The position numbers were made by a program, and so were the translations under genes. From assembly GCF_900116145.1 (NCBI RefSeq), contig NZ_FPAB01000001.1:62001-126000 (forward strand): a stretch of DNA of 64,000 nucleotides, given 5' to 3'. The stretch's first letter is position 1, and the number at the start of each line of letters is the position of its first letter. The notes beneath the pieces were generated by a model. It saw only the letters and a program-made list of their open reading frames with translations, was not told the origin of the DNA and ran no database searches. Below are positions 41,585 to 49,750 of the stretch, piece after piece. Source of the stretch: Streptomyces harbinensis. GTDB taxonomy: Bacteria > Actinomycetota > Actinomycetes > Streptomycetales > Streptomycetaceae.

Positions 41585-43254
41585 GCACCCTCACCGAGCC
41601 GGGTGCGGCACCGGCGACCGCTCCCGCACCGCGCGGCACGTACGGCGACACCGCCGTCATCACCGCCACGTTCGTCCGGCTCAAGCTGGCGCTGATGCGC
41701 AACGGCCTGCGGCAGACCACCGGACGCAAGGCCGGCTTCATCTCCTCCGCCGTGCTGGGCGCCCTGTTCGGCGCGCTCGGCATGGCCGGGCTGCTGGCGC
41801 TGGGCGGCAGCCGCCACATGGCGGCGCTCGGCACCGTCCTGGTCGCGCTGATCGCGCTGTTCTGGGCGTTCGTGCCGGTGTTCCTGGGCGCCGTGGACGA
41901 GACCCTCGACCCCGCGCGGCTGGCGATGCTGCCGCTGCGCCCCCGGTCCCTGATGACCGCGCAGCTGGTGGCGTCGGTGGTGGGCGTCGGCCCGATCTTC
42001 ACCACGCTGCTGGTGGCGGGCGCCGCGCTCGGCACGGCACGCGGCGCCGGCGGGTACGCGGTGGCGGTGGTGGCGATCGTCCTGACCGTGCTGACCTGCA
42101 CCGTCCTCTCGCGCGCCGTCGCCACCGCCAACGCGGGCCTGCTGACCAGCCGCAAGGGCCGCGATCTGGCGATCCTGTCCGGCGTGGTGATCGCACTGGG
42201 CATCCAGGGCGTCAATCTGGCGGTGCAGAAGCTCGCGGACGGCCGCAACGCCGAGCCGGTGCACACCATGGCCGACGTGGCGCGCTGGCTGCCGCCGGCC
42301 ACCTCCGTGGAGGCGGTACGGGCGGTCTCGGCCGGTGCGTACGGCGTGGCGGCGGCGGCGCTGGCCGGGACCGTGGCGGCGCTCGGGCTGCTGCTGTGGT
42401 GGTGGCAGCGGTCGCTGACCCGGCTGATGACCTCCCGCGACGGTTCCACGGTGCTGGCCGGGGACGGCGGGCAGGAGAGTGAGAAGGAGCGGACGGGCTC
42501 CGGCGGGGCGCTCTGGGAGCGGCTGCTGCCGGCCGGCCGGTCCGGGGTGGTGGCGCAGCGGGCGCTGCGCTACGCGTGGCGGGACCCGAAGGCCAAGATG
42601 AGCTGGGCGATGGCCATCGGGATGGGCCTGCTGTTCCCGGTCATCTGGGCTTCAACGGGCTCGGCCACCGTGTACCACGCGTGCTGGGGCGCCGGGCTGC
42701 TCGGCATGCAGATGTACAACCAGTTCGGCATGGACTACAGCGGCTTCTGGCTCGTCGCGCAGACCATCACCTCGGCCAGGGACGCCTACGCGGAGCTGCG
42801 CGGCCGGATGCTGGCGATCGCGCTGGTCGGGGTTCCGTTCACGGTGACGGTGGTGCTGGTGGCGGCCGTGGTCGTGGGCGACTGGGGGCAGTTGCCGGCC
42901 GCGCTCGGCATCTCGCTGGCGCTGCTGGGCGCCCTGCTGGGCTGCGGGGCGCTGGCCTCGGTCCTCTTCCCGTACTCGGTGCCGCAGGACAACGCGATGC
43001 GGAACGTGGGTGCCGGACAGGTGTCGCTGGTCTGGTACGGCATCGTGGGCGGGCTGGTGGCGAGCGCGCTGCTGTGCGCGCCGCTGATCGCGCTGACGAT
43101 CTGGCTGCACGCGTCGGCGGCCGGCTGGGCGTGGGTGGTCCTGCCGCTGGGCGCCGGGTACGGCGCGGTGGTGGCCTGGGCCGGGCTGCGGCTGGCGGCG
43201 GGGCAGACGGTGGAGCGGCTGCCGGAGATCCTGGCGGCGGTCAGCCGCTCCTGA
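41581..43254 (+). CDS. ABC transporter permease, ABC-2-like exporter
   Basis: Membrane subunit of 557 residues with about 12 hydrophobic segments, in two halves joined by a hydrophilic loop (DGGQESEKERTGSGG) near residue 300. The segment RKAGFISSAVLGALFGALG opens the first half and RYAWRDPKAKMSWAMAIGMG the second. The ATGA overlap with the ATPase gene couples translation. The gene ends at a very strong hairpin. Confidence 0.9.
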   Translation: MSTLTEPGAAPATAPAPRGTYGDTAVITATFVRLKLALMRNGLRQTTGRKAGFISSAVLGALFGALGMAGLLALGGSRHMAALGTVLVALIALFWAFVPVFLGAVDETLDPARLAMLPLRPRSLMTAQLVASVVGVGPIFTTLLVAGAALGTARGAGGYAVAVVAIVLTVLTCTVLSRAVATANAGLLTSRKGRDLAILSGVVIALGIQGVNLAVQKLADGRNAEPVHTMADVARWLPPATSVEAVRAVSAGAYGVAAAALAGTVAALGLLLWWWQRSLTRLMTSRDGSTVLAGDGGQESEKERTGSGGALWERLLPAGRSGVVAQRALRYAWRDPKAKMSWAMAIGMGLLFPVIWASTGSATVYHACWGAGLLGMQMYNQFGMDYSGFWLVAQTITSARDAYAELRGRMLAIALVGVPFTVTVVLVAAVVVGDWGQLPAALGISLALLGALLGCGALASVLFPYSVPQDNAMRNVGAGQVSLVWYGIVGGLVASALLCAPLIALTIWLHASAAGWAWVVLPLGAGYGAVVAWAGLRLAAGQTVERLPEILAAVSRS

Positions 43255-43273
43255 CCGGACGGGCACGGTACGA

Positions 43274-43322
43274 GCCGCCGCCCCCTGTCCGTACCGGTGC
43301 GGTACGGACAGGGGGCGGCGGC
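43274..43322. terminator. 22-bp perfect hairpin between convergent genes
   Basis: The arms at 43274-43295 and 43301-43322 are perfectly complementary around a five-base loop. It lies 19 bases after the permease stop and eight bases before the lipoprotein gene end, so it probably ends transcription from both sides. Confidence 0.85.
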
Positions 43323-43330
43323 CGGCGGTG

Positions 43331-44191
43331 TCAGACGCTGCCGGGGCCGCCCGCCAGTTCGTCCGCCTCCAGGACGAGCCGGGACGGCGGCTCCACGATC
43401 TCCACCGGGGTGTCGAAGTCGCTCAGCGACAGCTCGTTGGCCTTCCCGTTCTCGGTCTGGGCCATGTGCATCAGATAGGGCTCCCCCTCGGTGGCGACCA
43501 GCAGGGTGGTCGCCCGGGAGACGCCGCGCCGCGGAACCTCCTCCAGGGTGATCACCGGAACGCCCAGGTGGATGGTCGGCTCGCCCAGAGCGATCTCGTC
43601 GGCGCGGATGGTCTCCACGCCGTCGAAGGTGCCGAGGAAGTCCTGGAGGGCGCACAGTTCGCCGACGGCCGCCAGGCTGGGGTGGTCGATGGTGCCGTGC
43701 AGGTACATGCCCTCCATGTGCACGGCCTCCGGGCCGGCGAAGTGCTCCCAGAAGGCGGCGTCGGGCTTGTACCAGACCTCCTCGCCCCGCTTGAGCAGTT
43801 CGAAGGAGCCCTGTCCGGTCACGCCCATGGTGCCGGTGCAGTCGCCCCGGGTGTCCATCAGCATGTCGATGTCCATGGTGCCGCCGGCGCCCTCGTCGAG
43901 GGTGCCGGACAGCCGCATCGAGTCCGCGCCGTTCACCGCTTCCATGGCGCGGACGACGATCTCCTCGGGCGGCAGCGCGGTGATCCCGTTGTCCCCGCCG
44001 GCCGCCGGGTCCTCGGCCGGGTCGCCCTCGGCGGCGGCCTCGTCCGCGGCATCGTCCTGTTCAGCGGCGGTGGGCAGCCCGTCCGCGGGCAGGAAGGGCC
44101 GGTCGCGGTCGGCGGAGCCGCATCCGGTGAGGACCACCGCCGAGGCGAGGGCCGCCGCCCAGACCGCCGTGCGTGTACCGCGTCCGCTCAT
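43331..44191 (-). CDS. lipoprotein, second of a paralogous pair
   Basis: Exported lipoprotein of 286 residues: lipobox VLTGC, an acidic Ala-rich linker, then a beta-rich domain with MRLSGTLDEGAGGTMDIDML, GQGSFELLKRGEEVWYKPDAAF and NELSLSDFDTPVEIVEPP. The fold pattern resembles the LppX/LprG-like DUF2092 group, whose members may carry lipids, but I cannot confirm this. It is 61 bp downstream of a paralog with the same motifs (GxGGFELxxxGExxWxKPD). The two probably form one transcription unit ending at the strong hairpin. Confidence 0.82.
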   Translation of the reverse strand: MSGRGTRTAVWAAALASAVVLTGCGSADRDRPFLPADGLPTAAEQDDAADEAAAEGDPAEDPAAGGDNGITALPPEEIVVRAMEAVNGADSMRLSGTLDEGAGGTMDIDMLMDTRGDCTGTMGVTGQGSFELLKRGEEVWYKPDAAFWEHFAGPEAVHMEGMYLHGTIDHPSLAAVGELCALQDFLGTFDGVETIRADEIALGEPTIHLGVPVITLEEVPRRGVSRATTLLVATEGEPYLMHMAQTENGKANELSLSDFDTPVEIVEPPSRLVLEADELAGGPGSV

Positions 44192-44252
44192 GTCCGCCCC
44201 GCTCCCCTGTGTTCCCCGTGTGCTTGCGCTCGCACCAGCGGGGACGCGGCGG

Positions 44253-45131
44253 TCAGACCTGTAGTTCCCCGAAGAGGTCGAAGATCAGTTCGTCCGGCCC
44301 GTACACCAGGTCGTCCGGCGGGACCTGGATGTCGACCGGCACGCCGAAGTCGCTGAGCCAGATCTCGGTGACGGCGTCCGCGTCGGCGTCGTCGATCAGC
44401 CAGTAGCGCAGGTAGGGGTCGTCCCCCGTCTCCACCAGGGCGCTCATCCACATCTCGGCGTCACCGCCCTCGACGGTGATGACCTCGCTGCCCTCGTGCG
44501 TGCTCAGCCCGCCCTTTTCCAGCGGGGAGTCGTTGGTGAGGTCCTCTTCCGGGAGGGACTCCAGGAAGTCCATGACCTCCATGAACTCGTCGGAGCGGCA
44601 CACCCCGAGGAATTCGTCCTCGTCGGCCTCGTCGGGCCCGACGTGCCGGTACCGTCCCTCCAGTTCCCGGATCTGGTCCTCGAACTCGGGAGCCTCGGCG
44701 ACCAGGTTCTCCAGCATCTCCTCGTCGGGCTTGAGCCATGCCTGCTCACCGTCGAGGATCAGCTCGAACCCGCCGGTCCCCCGCATCGTGACCGAGCCCG
44801 TGCAGCGGCCCGCCTGGTCGTAGTGCACGTCCAGCTCGATCACCCCGTCGGGCCCGTCCTCGGTGTAGACGGCGCGCAGCGATTCTGCGCCGAACGACGT
44901 TCCCATCGCGCCGAGCAGGATCTCGTCGGCCGTCCGGTCGAGCAGCGGGACGTCCTCGTCCGGCGTCCCCGCGTCGTCCGGCTCCTCGCGCGCCGCCGCC
45001 TCGGACAGGACGACCTCGCCGCCGTCCGGGCGGTCACCGCGCGCTTTGAAGAGAGTGGTCTGCGCGCATCCCGTCAGCAGCACCCCCGCCACCGACGCCG
45101 CCAGTGCGGCCCGCCAGCTGTCCCGCTCCAT
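44253..45131 (-). CDS. lipoprotein, first of a paralogous pair
   Basis: Exported lipoprotein of 292 residues with lipobox LLTGC. The mature part is unusually acidic (many Asp/Glu, for example EAPEFEDQIRELEGRYRHVG). Shared motifs with the next gene are ELDVHYDQAGRCTGSVTMRG, GGFELILDGEQAWLKPDEEM and TEIWLSDFGVPVDIQVPPDD. The two arose by tandem duplication and have diverged strongly. The start at 45131 (ATG) coincides with the signal peptide. The 236 bp upstream (45132-45367) contain no gene and two inverted repeats belonging to dmdR1 termination. Confidence 0.82.
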   Translation of the reverse strand: MERDSWRAALAASVAGVLLTGCAQTTLFKARGDRPDGGEVVLSEAAAREEPDDAGTPDEDVPLLDRTADEILLGAMGTSFGAESLRAVYTEDGPDGVIELDVHYDQAGRCTGSVTMRGTGGFELILDGEQAWLKPDEEMLENLVAEAPEFEDQIRELEGRYRHVGPDEADEDEFLGVCRSDEFMEVMDFLESLPEEDLTNDSPLEKGGLSTHEGSEVITVEGGDAEMWMSALVETGDDPYLRYWLIDDADADAVTEIWLSDFGVPVDIQVPPDDLVYGPDELIFDLFGELQV

Positions 45132-45320
45132 GTGCCCCCCACATGTTCCCCACCATCGAAAAGAGATTCGGCAAGTCTAGTGTTCGATGCGAAGATCCAT
45201 CGTTCGGGTGAGGGAGGAACAGGGGTAACCGGCCACCGCCGTGGGGAGAGAAGAGGCGAGGACGGGAGGGACGACCCCGAGAGCTCGGGGCTCCGGGTCG
45301 TGCTCGGGGGGGTGGGTGAA

Positions 45321-45345
45321 GGGCCGCCCGCCGGGCGGGCGGCCC
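45321..45345 (-). terminator. 10-bp GC hairpin downstream of dmdR1
   Basis: The arms GGGCCGCCCG and CGGGCGGCCC at 45321-45330 and 45336-45345 flank a five-base loop, 23 bases past the dmdR1 stop. A second inverted repeat, CCCCGAG/CTCGGGG, lies at 45275-45290. Confidence 0.65.
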
Positions 45346-45355
45346 ACGCTCCGCA

Positions 45356-46204
45356 GTGCTCTCCGGCTCAGGCCCGGCCGGCCGGGGCCACGAACACGTG
45401 CATGGCCACCTCCGCCGTCAGCTCGGCCGCCTCGCCGCCGCTGCCGACCTGCACCCCGCCGCCGGCGCCCGGCGTCACACTGACCGACGCGCCCGGCTGC
45501 ACCCCGGCGCGGCGCAGGGTGTGCATCACGGAGGTGTCCGTCTGGATCGGCTCCCCGATCCGGCGGACGATCACCGTCTTGCCGCCGTCGGTCTCCATGT
45601 CGGTGAGCGCCACCAGACCGCTCCCGAGGAACGCGGCGGGCTCCTCCACCGTCTCGCCCAGCTCGGCCAGCGCCGGGATCGGGTTCCCGTAGGGCGATTC
45701 CGTCGGGTGGTTCAGCAGCGCCAGCACGCGGCGCTCGACCGCGTCGCTCATCACGTGCTCCCAGCGGCACGCCTCGGCGTGCACCTGCTCCCACTCCAGG
45801 CCGATCACATCGACCAGCAGACACTCGGCGATGCGGTGCTTGCGCATCACCCGCTCGGCGAGCAGCCTGCCCTCCGCGGTCAGCTCCAGATGGCGGTCGC
45901 TGGCGACCGACAGCAGGCCGTCCCGTTCCATCCGGGCCACGGTCTGGCTCACGGTCGGACCGCTCTGCTCCAGCCGCTCCGCGATACGGGCACGCATCGG
46001 GACCACGTTCTCCTCCTCCAGCTCCAGAATGGTGCGGAGGTACATCTCGGTGGTGTCGATGAGTCCGGACATAAGTGCCCCTCGATAGCTCGTGCGGTGG
46101 CCCTGGAACCAATTCTGACGTATGGCGCCGACAAACGAGCCCGCTGCGCGTTACCGCAGCCCTACAAGACCGCTGCCGCCGTATTGACACGGGCGTGCCC
46201 ATGA
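45356..46204 (+). other. long ORF antiparallel to dmdR1, candidate adm
   Basis: An 849-bp frame covers the whole of dmdR1 on the opposite strand and could encode 282 residues. Most such antisense frames in GC-rich DNA are meaningless. It is listed because a protein-coding gene, adm, has been described antiparallel to dmdR1 in S. coelicolor. The predicted protein is rich in His, Gln and Ala. I see no convincing ribosome binding site, and dmdR1 alone explains the codon pattern. Confidence 0.3.
45368..46072 (-). CDS. dmdR1: DmdR1, iron-dependent repressor of the DtxR family
   Basis: Metal-dependent regulator of 234 residues. The N-terminal winged helix is MSGLIDTTEMYLRTILELEE with IAERLEQSGPTVSQTVARM. 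The metal-binding dimer domain has the hallmark EWEQVHAEACRWEHVMSDAVERR with Cys, His and Glu ligands. The C-terminal SH3-like domain closes the protein. The first 150 residues agree very closely with what I recall of S. coelicolor DmdR1, the ferrous-iron repressor of siderophore genes. GAGGGG lies six bases before the ATG at 46072. A SIS-domain gene lies divergently next to it, as in S. coelicolor. Confidence 0.9.
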   Translation of the reverse strand: MSGLIDTTEMYLRTILELEEENVVPMRARIAERLEQSGPTVSQTVARMERDGLLSVASDRHLELTAEGRLLAERVMRKHRIAECLLVDVIGLEWEQVHAEACRWEHVMSDAVERRVLALLNHPTESPYGNPIPALAELGETVEEPAAFLGSGLVALTDMETDGGKTVIVRRIGEPIQTDTSVMHTLRRAGVQPGASVSVTPGAGGGVQVGSGGEAAELTAEVAMHVFVAPAGRA

Positions 46205-46241
46205 CCTCACCGTGACGCGTGACCGGCACCCACCCGTGAAT

Positions 46242-46265
46242 GTACATCGTACGCGTACGGTGTAC
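46242..46265. promoter_or_regulatory. 24-bp palindrome upstream of the SIS gene
   Basis: GTACA-T/C-CGTACGCGTACG-G/A-TGTAC is symmetric at 22 of 24 positions, centred between 46253 and 46254. It lies 101 bp before the SIS gene start and 170 bp from the dmdR1 start, in the 294-bp divergent region. It does not look like the iron box of DmdR1 (TTAGGTTAGGCT type), so another regulator is implied. Confidence 0.55.
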
Positions 46266-46366
46266 CGGACTCTTCCGGCCGCGTTCCCGGCCGGCGGACA
46301 CCACCCATGGGCAGTCCGGGTGTCCGGAGGCATCGCGAGGAATCGCACCCACGAGGGGACGGCGCA

Positions 46367-47164
46367 ATGAGCCAGCAGGCACCGCAGCAGGACGCGCAGG
46401 ACGACGGCATACCCACCGGCGCACTCGGCGACCGGTTCTTCGACGCCGCCATCGCGTTGCTGCGCCGGGTCCAGGACGAGGAGCGCGCCGCCATCGGACG
46501 GGCCGGCGCCCTGATCGCCGACACCGTCACGGCCGGCGGGAAACTCTTCGTCTACGGCGCCGGACACTCCGCGCTCCCCGCCCAGGACATCGTCTACCGC
46601 GCGGGCGGCCTGGCCCTGGTCAATCTGCTCGCCGTCCCCGGCACCACCGGCGTCAACGTCAACCCCGCGCTGCTGGGCAGCGCCCTGGAGCGGGTCAGCG
46701 GCCTGGCCCAGGCCACCCTCGACGCCAGCCCGGCGCACACCGGCGACCTGCTCATCGTCATCTCGCTGTCCGGCCGCAACAGCCTCCCGGTGGAGATGGC
46801 CGCCCACGCCAGGACCCGCGGGCTGCGGGTCATCGGCGTCACCTCCCTCGCCTACACCGAGCAGACCGAGCCCCGGCACCCGTCCGGCACCTTCCTCAAG
46901 GACCACTGCGACCTCGTCCTGGACAGCAAGATCCCGGTGGGCGACGCCGCGCTGACCAGCCGCCGCATCGGCGCGCCGTTCGCGCCCGCCTCGACGGTCG
47001 TGGTCTCCGCGCTGCTCCAGGCCGTGATGGCGGACACCGCCGGCAAGCTCACCGAGCAGGGCGTCGAGCCGCCGCTGCTGCGCTCGGCCAATGTGGACGG
47101 CGGACAGGAGTGGAACGAGTCGGTGTACGCCACCCACGCCGACCGCATTCTGTGGCGCCGGTAA
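46367..47164 (+). CDS. SIS-domain protein (sugar isomerase-like)
   Basis: Cytosolic protein of 265 residues with a sugar-phosphate-binding SIS fold. KLFVYGAGHSALPAQDIVYRAGG forms the phosphate-binding loop, DLLIVISLSGRNSLPVEMA the second serine-rich loop, and GLRVIGVTSLAYTEQ the next strand. Relatives act on N-acetyl-amino sugar phosphates or bind them as regulators. The ATG at 46367 is preceded by GAGGGGAC. It is divergent from dmdR1. Confidence 0.87.
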   Translation: MSQQAPQQDAQDDGIPTGALGDRFFDAAIALLRRVQDEERAAIGRAGALIADTVTAGGKLFVYGAGHSALPAQDIVYRAGGLALVNLLAVPGTTGVNVNPALLGSALERVSGLAQATLDASPAHTGDLLIVISLSGRNSLPVEMAAHARTRGLRVIGVTSLAYTEQTEPRHPSGTFLKDHCDLVLDSKIPVGDAALTSRRIGAPFAPASTVVVSALLQAVMADTAGKLTEQGVEPPLLRSANVDGGQEWNESVYATHADRILWRR

Positions 47165-47171
47165 AAAACAT

Positions 47172-47200
47172 TTGCCGCTGCCCGGAGCCGGTATTACGGT
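47172..47200 (+). promoter_or_regulatory. housekeeping-type promoter before the mini-ORF
   Basis: TTGCCG (47172-47177) and TACGGT (47195-47200) are separated by 17 bp, an orthodox sigma-HrdB-like arrangement. It begins eight bases after the SIS stop codon. Confidence 0.45.
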
Positions 47201-47232
47201 TCCAGGTACACAGAAGGGAGGTGGTTCGGCAG

Positions 47233-47271
47233 ATGTATCAGATCCGGACGCGTGAGGTGACTGCGGCCTAG
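47233..47271 (+). CDS. 12-residue mini-ORF, possible leader peptide
   Basis: ATG at 47233 encodes MYQIRTREVTAA then TAG. GGGAGGTGG lies eight to eleven bases upstream, one of the best ribosome binding sites in the window, and a promoter-like pair precedes it. No gene follows on this strand: 47272-47481 holds no credible frame before the convergent pdxH. The 317-bp gap 47165-47481 therefore contains a promoter, a binding site and this peptide only. It may be a leader or regulatory peptide whose downstream gene has been lost, or a small RNA unit. Confidence 0.5.
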   Translation: MYQIRTREVTAA

Positions 47272-47481
47272 GGCCGTCGTCCCACGGAAACGTGGCGCCG
47301 GCACCGCCGGCCAATCCCAAGCAGTCACCCGACCCGCGAGCCGCCGGTACCGTCCGGCCGGCTCCCCGAGGCGCCGTCACCGGCACCGAGGGGAACCAGG
47401 CTCGCGGGTCGTTCCGTGTGCGGGCGCATTCACCGCGCCGCACACCCGGCCGCCCCGCGGCGGCCCCGCCCGGCCCGCCCC

Positions 47482-48183
47482 TCAGGGGCAGAGCCGTTCG
47501 ATCGTCCAGCCGGCGGCACCGGCGCGCACATAGCGCAGCCGGTCGTGCAGCCGGTTCTCCCGCCCCTGCCAGAACTCCACGGTCTCCGGCACCACCCGGT
47601 ACCCGCCCCACTGCGGCGGCGCGGGCACGTCCGTGTCCTCCGGGTACCGCTCGGCCAGCTCCGTGTAGAGCTGATCGAGATCGGCGCGCGAGGCCACCCG
47701 CGAGGACTGCTCGCTCGCCCACGCCCCCAGCTGGGAGCCGTGCGGCCGGGTCCTGAAGTACGCGACGGTCTCGTCCCGCCCGGTCCGCTCGGCCACCCCG
47801 CCCACGATCACCTGCCGGGCGATCCCGTGCCACGGGAAGAGCAGCGAGACCTGCGGGTTCGCCTCGATCTCCCGGCCCTTGCGGGAGCCGTGATTGGTGA
47901 AGAAGACGAACCCGCGCTCGTCGAACTTCTTCAGCAGGACGGTACGCGAGCTGGGCCGGCCCGCCGGGTCGGCGGTGGAGAGGACCATGGCGTTCGGCTC
48001 GGGCAGCCCGCTCTCGGCGGCCTGCCCGAACCACGCGAGGAACTGCGCGAACGGATCGGCCGCGCAGTCCTCCTCCGCCAGCCCGGCCTCCCGGTAGCGG
48101 GCGCGCATGGCGGCGGGATCGAGCGAGACGGACGGGGACGGCGCGGCACTGATACGGCGGATGGGATCGTCGGCGTGGGACAC
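47482..48183 (-). CDS. pdxH: pyridoxamine 5'-phosphate oxidase
   Basis: FMN enzyme of 233 residues that makes pyridoxal 5'-phosphate, the last step of vitamin B6 synthesis and salvage. Recognisable segments are [47 protein letters not shown] (FMN binding), [19 protein letters not shown] and the C-terminal [10 protein letters not shown] followed by W-x-I-E-R-L-x-P. The GTG at 48183 gives the family length; the open frame extends 58 codons further without homology. It is divergent from the methyltransferase gene across 203 bp. Confidence 0.95.
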   Translation of the reverse strand: MSHADDPIRRISAAPSPSVSLDPAAMRARYREAGLAEEDCAADPFAQFLAWFGQAAESGLPEPNAMVLSTADPAGRPSSRTVLLKKFDERGFVFFTNHGSRKGREIEANPQVSLLFPWHGIARQVIVGGVAERTGRDETVAYFRTRPHGSQLGAWASEQSSRVASRADLDQLYTELAERYPEDTDVPAPPQWGGYRVVPETVEFWQGRENRLHDRLRYVRAGAAGWTIERLCP

Positions 48184-48386
48184 GCGCCATATCTTGCAGC
48201 ATCCCACCGACACCCGCCGCCCGCCCGGACACGGGGCGCGGGGAGCGCACTCCCGGGCCAAAACGGGTGATAGGCGGGCCGAGAGGACGGGGACACATCC
48301 CTGCGGCGAATGATTGTCACATGAGCGGGAATCGGCCGCACCATCTCCCGCTTCCACGCGGAAATCCCCTTCGGTACGCTCCCGCC

Positions 48387-49475
48387 ATGAGCGATCGGGT
48401 CCCGCAGGGATTTCTGCCTTTTACGGTGCCACGCCACGCGTTCATACCGCGGCAGGCGTGGGCCCGCCCGGAATGGAAAGAGGAATCGCACTGGATCGAC
48501 AAGGACGCCGATCCCGATCTCTGGTGGAGTACCGTCTACTCGGATTCCGTCATCATCACGCAGATCGACGACGGCCTGACGGAACTCACCGAGGAGACCG
48601 TCCGCACCACCTTCAACCTCACCTGTTCTTCTTCGGCGCCCAACCTGGTTTTCACCTTTCTGGAACTGCTGGGGGCGCGACCGGGGCACAAGGTGCTGGA
48701 GATCGGTACCGGCACCGGCTGGACAGCGGGCCTGCTGGCTGAGTCGGCCGGTGACGAGCACGTGGTGTCCATCGACGTGGACCCCGCCCTGTCCGCCATC
48801 GCCGCGCGGAACCTCGCGGCGGCCGGCCGCTCGCCACGGCTCCTGGTACGCGACGGAGCGCTCGGCGCCCCTGAACACGCTCCCTTCGACGCCGTGCACG
48901 TCACCTGCGGGGTACGCGACATCCCCTACGCGTGGGTCGAACAGACACGGCCCGGCGGCCGGATCGTCCTGCCCTGGACGGCCCTCCAGCGGATCGTCGC
49001 GCTGACGGTCCACGCGGACGGCACGGCAATGGGCCGCTTCCACGGCGAGTGCTCCTTCATGATGCTCCGCGACCAGCGCCGGCCGCCGGACGGCGAAGTC
49101 CCGCCGGACGCGGAGGACGTCGAGTCGGAGTCCACCGCCGATCCGCGCACCGTGGCCGGTCCCTCCCCCGGCCGGACCGCGTACCTGGCCGGGGTGCTGC
49201 CCGGGATCAGCGTCTTCGGATGCGACACGGCGAACGGCGGATTCATGGCCATCCTGCACGGCGGGCATTCCCACGCCCGGGTGCGGGACGACGGACAGCG
49301 CGTCCTCGTCGAACAGCGCGGTCCGAGAAAACTGTGGGAAGAGGTGGTGGCCGCGCATCAGTCATGGGTGGACACCGGATCACCGGATATCGAGCGATTC
49401 GGGCTGTCCGTCACGCCGGCCGGCCAGCAGGTATGGCTCGATTCCCCGGAAAATTCACTCCGGGCCATCCACTGA
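48387..49475 (+). CDS. PCMT-like protein methyltransferase
   Basis: SAM-dependent methyltransferase of 362 residues related to protein-L-isoaspartate O-methyltransferase. The SAM site is [20 protein letters not shown] with [11 protein letters not shown]; the PCMT-type region before it is [21 protein letters not shown]. About 90 residues before ([14 protein letters not shown]) and 150 after are extra to the catalytic core. Such extended PCMT proteins in Streptomyces occur in lanthipeptide-type clusters and alone. A 46-residue Cys-rich protein is encoded 19 bp downstream and is a candidate partner or substrate, which is inference. Confidence 0.85.
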   Translation: MSDRVPQGFLPFTVPRHAFIPRQAWARPEWKEESHWIDKDADPDLWWSTVYSDSVIITQIDDGLTELTEETVRTTFNLTCSSSAPNLVFTFLELLGARPGHKVLEIGTGTGWTAGLLAESAGDEHVVSIDVDPALSAIAARNLAAAGRSPRLLVRDGALGAPEHAPFDAVHVTCGVRDIPYAWVEQTRPGGRIVLPWTALQRIVALTVHADGTAMGRFHGECSFMMLRDQRRPPDGEVPPDAEDVESESTADPRTVAGPSPGRTAYLAGVLPGISVFGCDTANGGFMAILHGGHSHARVRDDGQRVLVEQRGPRKLWEEVVAAHQSWVDTGSPDIERFGLSVTPAGQQVWLDSPENSLRAIH

Positions 49476-49494
49476 AGGACAAGGAGATCCCGTC

Positions 49495-49635
49495 ATGGGA
49501 AAACATGAGAGCGAACGCCCTGCCTGCCCGGTCTGTCATGGCGATGGCCATCTCGTGATCAGCGGCGACGGTGCGGGAAACAAGAAAAAGGAATTGGTGC
49601 CCTGCACCGTGTGCGACGGCACCGGAAAGAGCTGA
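49495..49635 (+). CDS. small CxxCxGxG zinc-finger protein (46 aa)
   Basis: This short gene has AAGGAG eight bases before the ATG at 49495. The product contains CPVCHGDGHL near residue 11 and CTVCDGTGKS at the end, two DnaJ-type CxxCxGxG halves joined by GAGNKKKELVP. Together they can bind one zinc ion. It is cotranscribed with the PCMT-like methyltransferase (19-bp gap). It could be an RNA-binding or chaperone-like adaptor, or the methyltransferase substrate; nothing in the sequence decides this. Confidence 0.8.
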   Translation: MGKHESERPACPVCHGDGHLVISGDGAGNKKKELVPCTVCDGTGKS

Positions 49636-49750
49636 CCCCCATGGGGCCCGGCCGGGCGCCCGCCCGCCCGGCCGGCCCCCTTCTCCCGGCGGTGGCGGGA
49701 CCGACGAAAGGAGGAGGGCGGCGGTCCGTCGCGCGCCTACGCTGTGGCGC

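Noticed and set aside
46073..46366. Iron box for DmdR1 autoregulation
   Set aside because: I found no sequence resembling the TTAGGTTAGGCT-type palindrome in the divergent region.
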